Below are positions 8,807-16,676 of a DNA stretch of 64,000 nt, piece by piece. Every line of letters starts with the position of its first letter. Within the stretch, counting starts at the first letter, position 1. This stretch comes from Nocardia wallacei (GTDB taxonomy: Bacteria; Actinomycetota; Actinomycetes; Mycobacteriales; Mycobacteriaceae), in assembly GCF_014466955.1 (NCBI RefSeq), contig NZ_AP023396.1, positions 3,844,001 to 3,908,000 of the forward strand. The letters are read 5' to 3'. A program made the position numbers and the translations under genes. The notes below the pieces were generated by a model that was not told the DNA's origin, did no database searches, and saw only the letters and a program-made list of their open reading frames with translations.

Positions 8807-8833
8807 TGTCACAGCGAACGGTCATGCGGTGTC
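8807..8833 (+). promoter_or_regulatory. Predicted ECF41 promoter for the oxidoreductase-sigma operon
   Basis: TGTCACA (8807-8813), 16 bases, then TGTC (8830-8833), within GCGGTGTCTG. Spacing and -10 context are the same as in the opposing promoter. It lies 37 bases before the oxidoreductase start, and the ECF41 sigma gene is next in the same direction, which implies positive autoregulation. Confidence 0.75.
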
Positions 8834-8870
8834 TGGTGACCGAACCCGTGTGAACCGGAGGAGACAACCG

Positions 8871-9950
8871 ATGACCGAACCAGGCAGGGCAAGTGGAGAG
8901 TCCATGAAGGCCGTGCGATACCACTCCTACGGTGGAAGTGATGTTCTGGTGTACGAGGAGGCAGACCGCCCTGTCTCGGCGGCGGGTCAGGTGGTGGTGC
9001 AGGTGGCAGGCACCTCATACAACGACGCGGACGCCGGGCTCCGCGCGGGCTTTCGACAAGACGTTGCCCCGGTGACCTTCCCGCATATTCCGAACGTCGA
9101 CATGGCCGGCGTCATCACCGAGGTCGGCGATGGCGTGGCCGGCTGGAGCGTCGGGGACGCGGTGGTCGCGGTCCTGCCGGTGACCGCGCCCGGCGCGGCC
9201 GCCGAGTACGTCGCCGCGCCCGCCGAGATACTGGCTTCCGCTCCCCGCACTGTCGAGCTCGCAGACGCTGCGGCCCTCCCGCTGGTCGGGCTCACGGCTT
9301 GGCAATCATTGTTCGAACACGCCGAGCTGAAACCGGGGCAGCGTGTCCTGATCAATGGTGCGGGCAGCGCGGTGGGCGGGTACGCCGTCCAGCTCGCTGT
9401 GCAGGCCGGTGCCACTGCGACCGCGACTGCCGGCCCGCGCAGCCGTGACCGCATTCGCTCCTACGGCGCGCAGCGGATCATTGACTACACCGAAACTCCT
9501 GTCGTGCAGGCGGTGGCCGGGCAGCGGTTCGACGTGGTGCTGAACCTGGCGCCCAGCAGCCCGGAGGAGAACATGGAGTTGACGAACCTGGTCGCCAACG
9601 GTGGGGCATACGTCAGTACGACCACTCCGGTCCCGCGGGATGTCGGACGCGGGGTGCGGGCAGTGCGGCCCTTCGCGTACAGCGACGCCGCACAGCTCGC
9701 CACGCTGGTCGCTCACGTCGATGCCGGAGATCTGGAGATCGCGGTGGCCGAGCGGCTGCCATTGTCTGAACTGCCCACTGTCCATGCTCGCGCGGCCGAA
9801 CGGATCGCCCATGTGGCCGAGCTGGCCGCCCGCGTCGAGGGCCGAGAGCTGGGATTCGAAGTGGCCGCCCAACTGCGGGCCGAGGCGAACACTATCGACG
9901 TTCGCGCCGCCGGTGGAGAGGTAGTCGGCAAGGTCGTCTTAACCCCCTGA
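8871..9950 (+). CDS. NADP-dependent quinone oxidoreductase (MDR/zeta-crystallin type)
   Basis: About 359 residues from the ATG at 8871, with GGAGGAG about 8 bases upstream. The N-terminal GroES-like domain has VDMAGVITEVGDGV, and the Rossmann part has the nucleotide-binding stretch INGAGSAVGGYAVQLAVQAG. There are no structural-zinc cysteines, so it belongs to the zinc-free quinone-oxidoreductase branch. The C-terminal third differs from short family members and ends with an extra 40 residues. It is followed 54 bases later by the ECF41 sigma gene, the usual oxidoreductase partner of that sigma group. Confidence 0.88.
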   Translation: MTEPGRASGESMKAVRYHSYGGSDVLVYEEADRPVSAAGQVVVQVAGTSYNDADAGLRAGFRQDVAPVTFPHIPNVDMAGVITEVGDGVAGWSVGDAVVAVLPVTAPGAAAEYVAAPAEILASAPRTVELADAAALPLVGLTAWQSLFEHAELKPGQRVLINGAGSAVGGYAVQLAVQAGATATATAGPRSRDRIRSYGAQRIIDYTETPVVQAVAGQRFDVVLNLAPSSPEENMELTNLVANGGAYVSTTTPVPRDVGRGVRAVRPFAYSDAAQLATLVAHVDAGDLEIAVAERLPLSELPTVHARAAERIAHVAELAARVEGRELGFEVAAQLRAEANTIDVRAAGGEVVGKVVLTP

Positions 9951-10004
9951 CCCGAGCGGCATCAGTTGTGGGATTCCACCGCTACCAACGAAGAGGACAT
10001 TGCA

Positions 10005-10928
10005 GTGAACACGCATCGCCGCGTGAGGGCCTTCGGCGGCTATACCACTGACCCAGCGACAGAGGTATTCCTCGCCCATCGCAATCTGCTGTTCACCATC
10101 GCCTACGAAATGCTCGGATCGGCAGCCGACTCTGAAGACGTCCTGCAGGAGACATGGCTGAGGTGGAGCAGGATCGGCGTCGCACAGGTGAGTGATGAGC
10201 GCGCTTACCTGGTTCGGATCACGACCCGCCAAGCGCTCAACCGGTTGCGCACGATGAACCGCCGCAAGGAGTCCTATGTCGGCTCCTGGCTGCCCGAGCC
10301 GCTGATCACCGCTCCGGATGTCGCCGAGGATGTCGAACTCGCGGAGAGTATTTCGATGGCGCTGATGCTAGTGCTCGAGACGCTGTCACCGACCGAGCGC
10401 GCCGTATTCGTATTGCGTGAGGTCTTCGATATCAGCTATGACGAGATCGCGGCGGCGGTAGACAAGACCCCGGCGGCAGTGCGCCAGATCGCGCACCGCG
10501 CCCGCCGCCACGTCGATGCCCGGCGTTCCCGCGCGTCGGTCTCCGCGAGTCAGATCCGCGTCGTGCTGGAGTCGTTCCAGCGAGCGCTGCAAGCCGGAGA
10601 TCCGCAGGGTCTGCTCGATGTCCTGGCTCCGGAAGTCGTCCTGATCGGCGATGGTGGTGGCATCAAGCAGGCCGTGCCGCAGCCGATTACCGGATCCGAC
10701 AAGTTGACTCGCTTCATGCTCGGCGGAATCCGCAAGCACAATGTCACCTTCACCTCCGAACTCACCATGGTCAACGGCAGTCCGGCGCTGATCTTCCGGA
10801 TCGACGGTGAGATCGACGGCATCATGGCGGTCCGGCTCGAGGACGGCCGCATCACCGGCCTCTACTTCGTTCGCAACCCGGAGAAACTGACCCGCGTCGA
10901 ATCCGAGACCCCACTGAGCCTGCGCTGA
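10005..10928 (+). CDS. sigJ: RNA polymerase ECF41 sigma factor (SigJ-like)
   Basis: A 307-residue sigma factor. Region 2 contains LLFTIAYEMLGSAADSEDV and region 4 has SYDEIAAAVDKTPAAVRQIA. A C-terminal SnoaL-like domain follows. Three ECF41 hallmarks are visible: WLPEP in the linker, DGGG (in GDGGGIK) and an NPDKL variant (NPEKL). In this family the C-terminal extension controls activity without an anti-sigma factor. I chose the GTG at 10005, preceded by GAGGA. It is co-directional with the oxidoreductase and likely reads the two TGTCACA promoters upstream. The gene symbol follows the SigJ subgroup name and is approximate. Confidence 0.9.
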   Translation: MNTHRRVRAFGGYTTDPATEVFLAHRNLLFTIAYEMLGSAADSEDVLQETWLRWSRIGVAQVSDERAYLVRITTRQALNRLRTMNRRKESYVGSWLPEPLITAPDVAEDVELAESISMALMLVLETLSPTERAVFVLREVFDISYDEIAAAVDKTPAAVRQIAHRARRHVDARRSRASVSASQIRVVLESFQRALQAGDPQGLLDVLAPEVVLIGDGGGIKQAVPQPITGSDKLTRFMLGGIRKHNVTFTSELTMVNGSPALIFRIDGEIDGIMAVRLEDGRITGLYFVRNPEKLTRVESETPLSLR

Positions 10929-10974
10929 ATATCGGACCACTGCGGCTGACGCCAGATTCCGCAGGTTCCTAGCT

Positions 10975-10990
10975 TGCTAGCATGCTAGCA
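10975..10990. promoter_or_regulatory. Perfect 16-bp palindrome, putative RHH operator
   Basis: TGCTAGCATGCTAGCA is a perfect palindrome made of two TGCTAGCA blocks. It ends 7 bases before the start of a ribbon-helix-helix gene. RHH proteins often bind tandem short palindromes over their own promoter, so this is probably the autoregulatory operator. Confidence 0.75.
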
Positions 10991-10997
10991 TCGGCGG

Positions 10998-11168
10998 GTG
11001 GGTGACGAGGATGTGAAGCAGTTCAACGTCTATCTGCCGGTCGGGTTGATCAAGCAGGTGAAGATTCGGGCCATCGAATCGGGGATGTCGCTGTCGGCGC
11101 TGGTTGCCGCGGCGCTGCGGGACTATCTCGACGATGCCCATCAGCAATCGCAGACGGGGAAGGATTGA
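10998..11168 (+). CDS. Ribbon-helix-helix (CopG/Arc-like) small regulator
   Basis: A 56-residue protein from GTG. The beta strand [16 protein letters not shown] is followed by helix A (IRAIESG) and helix B ([15 protein letters not shown]), the pattern of CopG/MetJ-type DNA-binding proteins. It ends with a TGA separated by one base from the ATG of the VOC gene, so the two are co-translated. The palindrome just upstream is its probable binding site. It could instead be the antitoxin-like partner of a downstream gene, but no toxin family is seen. Confidence 0.85.
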   Translation: MGDEDVKQFNVYLPVGLIKQVKIRAIESGMSLSALVAAALRDYLDDAHQQSQTGKD

Positions 11169-11169
11169 T

Positions 11170-11511
11170 ATGACGACCGAAGGCATCGAGGCCGTGTTCT
11201 TGGAGACGCACAACTGGGGAAAGACCGCGAGGTTCCTTCAGGGATTGGGGTTCGAGGTCGAGTTCGAGACCGACCACAACTCCGGCCAGTTTCGTAACAG
11301 TGACGGTCCGTACGTGTTCGTGGCGGAGGTGGCCCCCACCCAGGAGCCGCGGGTGCAGTTGGTGTTGAAGGCCGAAGGCACCGATCAGCGTCCGGGTAGC
11401 GATGTCGAGATTGTCACCGAATTCGAGCCGACCCATTTCGGGACTCGGGAGATGACGGTGCGCGATCCCGACGGCCGATTGTGGAGCCTGCAGGCTCCCG
11501 GGCAGGAGTGA
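11170..11511 (+). CDS. VOC superfamily (glyoxalase/bleomycin-resistance-like) protein
   Basis: A 113-residue protein with the vicinal-oxygen-chelate pattern: VFLETHNWGKTARFLQGLGF at the start and the closing strand MTVRDPDGRLWSLQAP. Metal-binding positions can be placed only loosely (His in ETHNW, Glu in the middle), so it may be a binding protein or a lyase/dioxygenase. It lies inside an operon with the RHH regulator before it, and the methyltransferase start overlaps its stop in GTGA. Confidence 0.82.
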   Translation: MTTEGIEAVFLETHNWGKTARFLQGLGFEVEFETDHNSGQFRNSDGPYVFVAEVAPTQEPRVQLVLKAEGTDQRPGSDVEIVTEFEPTHFGTREMTVRDPDGRLWSLQAPGQE

Positions 11512-12365
11512 CCGCCGTGCCTGTCGAAGTCCAGCCCGACAGCACGGCCGTGCGCACCGCGCTGTGGCGCGCGATGCATCTCCGAAAGGATTCGCCGCCT
11601 TATGTTTTCGAGGACGAGATCGGGCTGCGCCTGGTCGAACCGGAGGACGGCTGGCAGGATCGGCCGGACATGGATCCGGCGCTCACCGCCCCGATGCGGG
11701 CCGGAATCCTGGCCCGAGCGCGGTTCATCGAGGATCTGGTCGCCGAACAGGCAGCACGCGGGGTCGACCAGTACGTGCTGCTCGGTGCCGGTCTGGACTC
11801 CTTCGCGCAGCGCCGTCCGGAGTCGGCCGCAGGACTCACGGTGTTCGAGGTCGATCAGCCGGGACCGCAGGCGTGGAAGCGGCGGCGGCTCGAGGAGCTC
11901 GGTTTCGGGATACCGCCATGGCTGCGGCTGGTGCCGGTGGATTTCGAGGCGCACTCCTGGTGGGATCGGCTGACCGACGCCGGCTTCGATCCGGGGCGAC
12001 CGGCCGTCGTCGCCTCCACGGGCGTCAGCATGTACCTCACCCGGGAAGCGAACATCGCTACGCTCCGCGAGATTTCCCGGCTCGCGCCGGGTTCCACGCT
12101 GGCCACGACGTTCATGGTGCCGATGGAACTCATCGGCCCGGACGAGCAGCGGCTACGCGGGTTCGCCGAACAGGGCGCCCGCTCCTCCGGCACACCGTTC
12201 ATCAGCTTCTTCACGCCCGAGGAGATGCTGGCCCTGGCCACGGAAGCGGGATTCCCCGCCGCCCGCCACGTCGCACCGGACGAGCTGATCGGCCGATACT
12301 TCGCCGGCCGACCCGACGGGCTGCTGCCCGCCTGGTCCGAGCAGATTCTGGTGGCGACCACCTGA
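11508..12365 (+). CDS. Class I SAM-dependent methyltransferase (PF04072 family)
   Basis: A 285-residue protein of the leucine-carboxyl-methyltransferase/PPM-like family, common in mycobacteria and Nocardia. Visible markers are VLLGAGLDSFAQR (SAM-binding loop), FEVDQPGPQAWK (acidic ribose-binding residues) and VVASTGVSMYLT. I chose the GTG whose last bases overlap the TGA of the VOC gene; a second GTG lies three codons downstream. The substrate is unknown. Co-transcription with the RHH and VOC genes suggests a small stress- or metabolite-responsive module. Confidence 0.88.
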   Translation: MTAVPVEVQPDSTAVRTALWRAMHLRKDSPPYVFEDEIGLRLVEPEDGWQDRPDMDPALTAPMRAGILARARFIEDLVAEQAARGVDQYVLLGAGLDSFAQRRPESAAGLTVFEVDQPGPQAWKRRRLEELGFGIPPWLRLVPVDFEAHSWWDRLTDAGFDPGRPAVVASTGVSMYLTREANIATLREISRLAPGSTLATTFMVPMELIGPDEQRLRGFAEQGARSSGTPFISFFTPEEMLALATEAGFPAARHVAPDELIGRYFAGRPDGLLPAWSEQILVATT

Positions 12366-12367
12366 AT

Positions 12368-12823
12368 TCACCGGTCCGGGGTGTCGGCCAAGCAGATCAG
12401 CGTCTGCTGGCCGGTGGCGACGAGTGTCCGCCGATCGGCCTGCACGCCGAACACGTCCAACCGGCACACGGTCAGGGTGCGGCCCGGCTTCACGACCTCG
12501 CCGACCGCCTCGAGATACTCGCCCGCCGCGGGCGCCAGCAGGTTGATCTTGTATTCCACCGTGAGCACCGACGCGTGCTCGGGGAACAGGGTGAAGGCCG
12601 CGTAGCCGCCCGCGCTGTCGGCGATGGCGCTGGTGGCGCCCGCGTGCACGTAACCGTGCTGCTGGCTCACCTCGGGGCGGTTCGGCAGCGCGATGTGCAC
12701 GCGGCCCGGCGCGATGTGGGTGAGCCGCGCCCCGAGATGGCGCATCAGTCCCTGCCGTTCGAAGCTGTCGCGGATACGTGCCCGCATCTCGGGGCTCGCC
12801 TGGTCCTCGGTTGTCTCGTCCAT
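12368..12823 (-). CDS. PaaI-family hot-dog thioesterase
   Basis: A 151-residue hot-dog-fold protein. The central helix region contains QQHGYVHAGATSAIADSAG, the PaaI/YigI-type active-site pattern, followed by VEYKINLLAPA and GRTLTVCRLDVFG. It is predicted to hydrolyse acyl- or aryl-CoA in the cytoplasm. The ATG has GAGGAG nearby. It converges on the methyltransferase gene with only two bases between the stops and is divergent from the recombinase. Confidence 0.88.
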   Translation of the reverse strand: MDETTEDQASPEMRARIRDSFERQGLMRHLGARLTHIAPGRVHIALPNRPEVSQQHGYVHAGATSAIADSAGGYAAFTLFPEHASVLTVEYKINLLAPAAGEYLEAVGEVVKPGRTLTVCRLDVFGVQADRRTLVATGQQTLICLADTPDR

Positions 12824-13011
12824 CGATCTCCTCGTGCGGCCCGAACCGTTCGGACACGCCGGATCCGATGTTGCCTTGCCCGCAGCGAATCCACGGCAAG
12901 CGGGGGTCGTGTCGCACGCGCCGATCCGGATTCGACCGCGTTGTGGCGAATAGGTAAACGCCGCATGCGGATTCGCCGCCGGTGGCCGCTGGCGCGGTAC
13001 TGTGGCCGACG

Positions 13012-14238
13012 ATGAGCCCATTACCCGATTCCGTTGCCGTCGAGAGCGCTGCCGTGGCCGTGCCCGAGGCCGTGCACACCGAACTCCGCCGCGGCGTGCG
13101 CAGCGTGCTGGTGGATACCGCGGCCCTGCGCCTGGTGCGGGAACGGTTCGACGACGAACAGGCCGGTGCGCTGCGACGTTATCTGGAGGCCTCGCAGTCG
13201 CCGAATACGGTGCGTGCCTACCGCTCCGACTGGATCGGGTGGTCGGCGTGGTGTGCGGCCGAGGGACGGCAGGCGTTGCCCGCGGACCCGCTGGACGTCG
13301 CGGTGTATCTCGCGGCCGCGGCCGACACCCGCAAGCCGGGCGGCGAGTGGGCGTTCAGCGCCGCGACATTGGAGCGCAAGAGCGCCGCGATCGCGGCCGT
13401 GCACGCCGCGAACGGCCTGCCCTCCCCCACCCGCACCGATGTCGTCCGCCTGACCCTGCGCGGCATCCGGCGCACCCGCCGCACTCAGCCCAATCGCAAG
13501 CGGCCCGTCCTGCTGCACACCCTCGAGCAGCTCCTCGACGGCCTGCCCACACCGGGCTGGCCGACCGAACCGGCCCGCCGCCGCGACGCGCTGGTGCTGC
13601 TCGTCGGTTTCGCGGGAGCGTTGCGGCGCAGCGAGATCGCCGGGCTGCGTATCTGTGACGTCCGGGTCGACCTCGATCACGCGAGCGGCGAACCGGTGCT
13701 GCTGATTCAGTTGCCCGCCACCAAGACCGACCCCACCGGTGCCGCGGCGCAGCGGGTGGCACTGCCGCGCGGGAACCGGCCGCGCACCTGTCCCGTCTGC
13801 GCCTTCGCCGACTGGGTTCGATTGCGAGCGACGCACTTCCGGCACGGCACCCGGGGTTTGCGTGCCTGGCTGGACGATCGGATGGTGCCAGACACCGGCA
13901 TTCACCGCTGCCATGCCTTCACCGGCACCTCGCTCACCGACCCCGACCTGCCGCTGTTCCCGACGATTTCCCGGCACGGCGGCATCGGCGCCGACGCCAT
14001 GTCCGGCCGTGCCGTCGCCGAATTGGTGAAACGCTACGCCGCGCGAGCCGGTCTGGACCCGTCGCTGTTCTCCGGTCACTCCCTGCGCGCCGGTTTCGCC
14101 ACCCAAGCCGCCCTCGGCGGCGCCAGCGACCGCGAAATCATGCGCCAGGGCCGCTGGTCCAACCCCCGCACCGTCCACGGCTACATCCGCACAGCAAATC
14201 CGTTGGAGGACAACGCGGTTACGAAACTGGGACTGTAA
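13012..14238 (+). CDS. Tyrosine-type site-specific recombinase/integrase
   Basis: A 408-residue integrase. A SAM-like core-binding domain spans about residues 40-150 (RYLEASQSPNTVRAYRSDW). The catalytic domain has the first Arg in GALRRSEIAGL, Lys in ATKTDPTG, HSLRAG (His and second Arg), a Trp in QGRWSNPRT in place of the second His, and the nucleophilic Tyr in VHGYIRTAN. No excisionase, replication gene or tRNA adjoins it, so it may be a stranded remnant of an integrated element or a domesticated recombinase. The genes just downstream are unusual in composition, which supports transfer. Confidence 0.9.
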   Translation: MSPLPDSVAVESAAVAVPEAVHTELRRGVRSVLVDTAALRLVRERFDDEQAGALRRYLEASQSPNTVRAYRSDWIGWSAWCAAEGRQALPADPLDVAVYLAAAADTRKPGGEWAFSAATLERKSAAIAAVHAANGLPSPTRTDVVRLTLRGIRRTRRTQPNRKRPVLLHTLEQLLDGLPTPGWPTEPARRRDALVLLVGFAGALRRSEIAGLRICDVRVDLDHASGEPVLLIQLPATKTDPTGAAAQRVALPRGNRPRTCPVCAFADWVRLRATHFRHGTRGLRAWLDDRMVPDTGIHRCHAFTGTSLTDPDLPLFPTISRHGGIGADAMSGRAVAELVKRYAARAGLDPSLFSGHSLRAGFATQAALGGASDREIMRQGRWSNPRTVHGYIRTANPLEDNAVTKLGL

Positions 14239-14285
14239 CCGGCCCACCAGGAGTGTCTCCTATCCGCGTGATCCCAATCCGGAGA

Positions 14286-14447
14286 TCAGCGAACGACATC
14301 GCAGTGCTTCAGCTTGTGCCCCCAAGGCACCTTGGTGTTCGCATCGGCCTGGGCCACAGTCTTATCCTTGCCGGTGCCGTATACGACATCACCTGTCGCT
14401 TCATTCCTTGAATTCATCAGATAGCACTTCACGGTGACGGTTTTCAA
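14286..14447 (-). pseudogene. Remnant of a small secreted-type protein
   Basis: The minus strand encodes a credible C-terminal protein end: VTVKCYLMNSRNEATG, then GTGKDKTVAQADANTKVPWG and HKLKHCDVV. The two widely spaced cysteines and the Gly-Lys rich middle resemble small exported actinobacterial proteins. An in-frame TAA lies immediately upstream at 14457-14459, and no ATG or signal peptide precedes the fragment, so the 5' half seems lost. A TTG or GTG start would give a 48-53 residue peptide. Function unknown. Confidence 0.4.
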
Positions 14448-14531
14448 CTTCGCAAATTAGAATTCAGCCCACTATCTACCGAACTCGACCGTAGTGACAT
14501 TTACCGAACCGGCATAGGCCGAGGTCGAAAC

Positions 14532-14963
14532 ATGGTCATGATGGGGAGTATTCACATCTACGGCACCGTGGACGATGCCGTTCGGCTCGTGGCTGTTTAC
14601 GCCAAGCATATGGCTCTCGGGACCGGTGGCGAACCGGCACATTTCTCTATGAGGGAAGACTGGTTCGACTCTTTCAAGCTGGTAACGCAGTGGTTGGAGT
14701 ACAACGAGGATCTCACCACGGATGATCTCCCGGAGCGTCGGAAAGTTCTGGAAATCAGTTGCGTTTTCGATCCGGTGACGAGATCGGAGCCGGACAGATT
14801 CATCGAGAATGTGATCGATGCCGCGTTGGCGGAATTCTATGAATGTGGCGGGAACCCGAGTGTTGGTGATCCCACTTCCATACCCTGGGCCAGCTCGTCC
14901 GAAGAACTCGACGAAGAAGGTCTCGGTCGTCTCCGAAAGCAGTTTCCGGGCGTGATCGGTTAG
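14532..14963 (+). CDS. Hypothetical protein, lower GC than neighbours
   Basis: A 143-residue acidic protein without signal peptide or membrane helix (MGSIHIYGTVDDAVRLVAVY, later DWFDSFKLVTQWLEYN). Codon use is clearly less GC-rich than in adjacent genes, and the flanks are AT-rich, which suggests recent acquisition together with the recombinase. Three nearby Met codons make the exact start uncertain. The size and acidity are like immunity proteins, but no partner toxin is present and I do not assign a function. Confidence 0.6.
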   Translation: MVMMGSIHIYGTVDDAVRLVAVYAKHMALGTGGEPAHFSMREDWFDSFKLVTQWLEYNEDLTTDDLPERRKVLEISCVFDPVTRSEPDRFIENVIDAALAEFYECGGNPSVGDPTSIPWASSSEELDEEGLGRLRKQFPGVIG

Positions 14964-15191
14964 TTCCGAACACTACTGCCGAAACGTGCGGTGGCCGACG
15001 TGACAACCGCCACGTTGTGCAAGATGGTATCCCATGGCCTGTGGTGAACTGTTCTGCGTCGTCGGTGCCCGTGACCTGGGGTATCGCGGAGCGGCTGTGT
15101 TGAATTTGCGTCGAATAGCGGTTGGTCGGATTTCGGGTTTGCGCGAAATGATGTTTTATGGCCGTTGCGGGAGGCCGATACCGTCGAATTC

Positions 15192-16640
15192 ATGAATTGG
15201 GATTTCGAATCGGCCGCTGACCTTTCGACCGCTTTGCGGGCTGGTGACGTGAGTTCGGTGGAAGTGACCGAGGCGGCGATCGCCCGGATCGAGCGGGACG
15301 ACAAGGTGGTCAACGCGATCTGTGTGCCGGACTTCGGCCGGGCGCGGAAGGCGGCACGGCGGGCCGACGAGGCACGGGCTCGCGGGGAGGATCGGCCGCT
15401 GCTCGGTATTCCGGTGACGGTGAAAGAGTGCTACAACGTCGCCGGGATGCCCACGACTTGGGGTATGCCCGCACATCGGGATTATGTGCCGACCGAGGAC
15501 GCGCTGCAGGTGGCGCGGCTCGAGGCGGCGGGCGCCGTGGTGCTCGGTAAGACCAATGTGCCGCTCGGGCTGCAGGATATCCAGAGCTTCAACGAGATCT
15601 ACGGCACCACCAACAATCCGTGGGATCACACTCGCACGTCGGGTGGTTCCTCCGGCGGGTCGGCGGCGGCGCTGGCGTCCGGATTCGGTGCGCTGTCCCT
15701 CGGCTCGGATCTCGCCGGTTCGCTGCGCACCCCCGCGCATTTCTGCGGTGTCTACGCGCACAAGCCGACGGTCGGGCTGGCGCCGACCCGCGGGATGGTC
15801 GCGCCACCCGCGCCCGCCCTGCCTGTCGACTTCGACCTCGCGGTCGTCGGCCCGATGGCGCGCACGGCCCGCGACCTCACCCTGCTGCTCGACGTGATGG
15901 CCGGACCGGATCCGCTGACCCACGGCGTCGCGTACGACGTGGCACTGCCGCCCGCGCGCCACGAGCGGCTGTCGGAGTTCCGTGTCCTGGTCATCGAGGA
16001 CCATCCGCTCATTCCGACCGGATCGGCGGTGCGGGCGGGCGTGCACCGAGTCGCCGAGGCGCTGGCCGAGGCGGGCGCCCGCGTCGAACGCCGCAGTCCG
16101 CTGGTGCCCGACCTGACCGAGGCCGCGACACTCTACCTGCAATTGCTGTTCTCGGGCTCGGTCGCGTACTTCCCGGTCGACGAGTACGAGCAACTACGCA
16201 GGCGCGCAAGCGAATTGAGCGTGGCGGACCAGAGCCTGGACGCGGCCCGGTCGCGCGCGATGGTGTTCAGCCACCGCGACTGGCTGGCGGTGAACAACCG
16301 TCGCGAGCTGCACCGCCACGGCTGGCGGCAGCTGTTCGCCGAGTTCGATGCCGTGGTGTGCCCGATCACGCCGACACCCGCGTTCCCGCACGACCACGAC
16401 CCTGACGTGCTGGGCCGCCGCATCGACATCGACGGAGCCGAGTACCCGTACTTCGACCAGCTCGTCTGGGCCGGGCTGGCGACCATGCCCGGCCTGCCCG
16501 CCACCGCCGTCCCGGCGGGCCGCTCCCCCGAGGGCCTGCCGGTGGGTGTGCAACTCATCGGTCCGATGTTCGAGGACCGCACGCCGCTGCGGCTGGCCGA
16601 ACTGCTCGAGCAGAAGATCGGCGGCTTCCAGGCACCGTAG
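15192..16640 (+). CDS. Amidase (amidase-signature family)
   Basis: A 482-residue serine hydrolase of the amidase-signature family, which cleaves amides to acid and ammonia or amine. The Ser-cisSer-Lys triad is visible: Lys in PVTVKECYN, the cis-Ser in SGGSSGGSAAAL and the nucleophilic Ser in SDLAGSLRTPAHF. The C-terminal GLPATAVPAGRSPEGLPVG motif is typical. The ATG at 15192 gives the usual N-terminus (FESAADLSTALRAGDVSS). The substrate is not predictable. The upstream 200 bases are AT-rich and contain no other gene. Confidence 0.92.
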   Translation: MNWDFESAADLSTALRAGDVSSVEVTEAAIARIERDDKVVNAICVPDFGRARKAARRADEARARGEDRPLLGIPVTVKECYNVAGMPTTWGMPAHRDYVPTEDALQVARLEAAGAVVLGKTNVPLGLQDIQSFNEIYGTTNNPWDHTRTSGGSSGGSAAALASGFGALSLGSDLAGSLRTPAHFCGVYAHKPTVGLAPTRGMVAPPAPALPVDFDLAVVGPMARTARDLTLLLDVMAGPDPLTHGVAYDVALPPARHERLSEFRVLVIEDHPLIPTGSAVRAGVHRVAEALAEAGARVERRSPLVPDLTEAATLYLQLLFSGSVAYFPVDEYEQLRRRASELSVADQSLDAARSRAMVFSHRDWLAVNNRRELHRHGWRQLFAEFDAVVCPITPTPAFPHDHDPDVLGRRIDIDGAEYPYFDQLVWAGLATMPGLPATAVPAGRSPEGLPVGVQLIGPMFEDRTPLRLAELLEQKIGGFQAP

Positions 16641-16676
16641 GGACACGGTCCGCCGCAGCGCCACTATGTCTCCGGG

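Noticed and set aside
9306..9872. A 188-codon minus-strand frame inside the quinone oxidoreductase gene
   Set aside because: It is fully antisense to a well-supported enzyme and lacks any family features.
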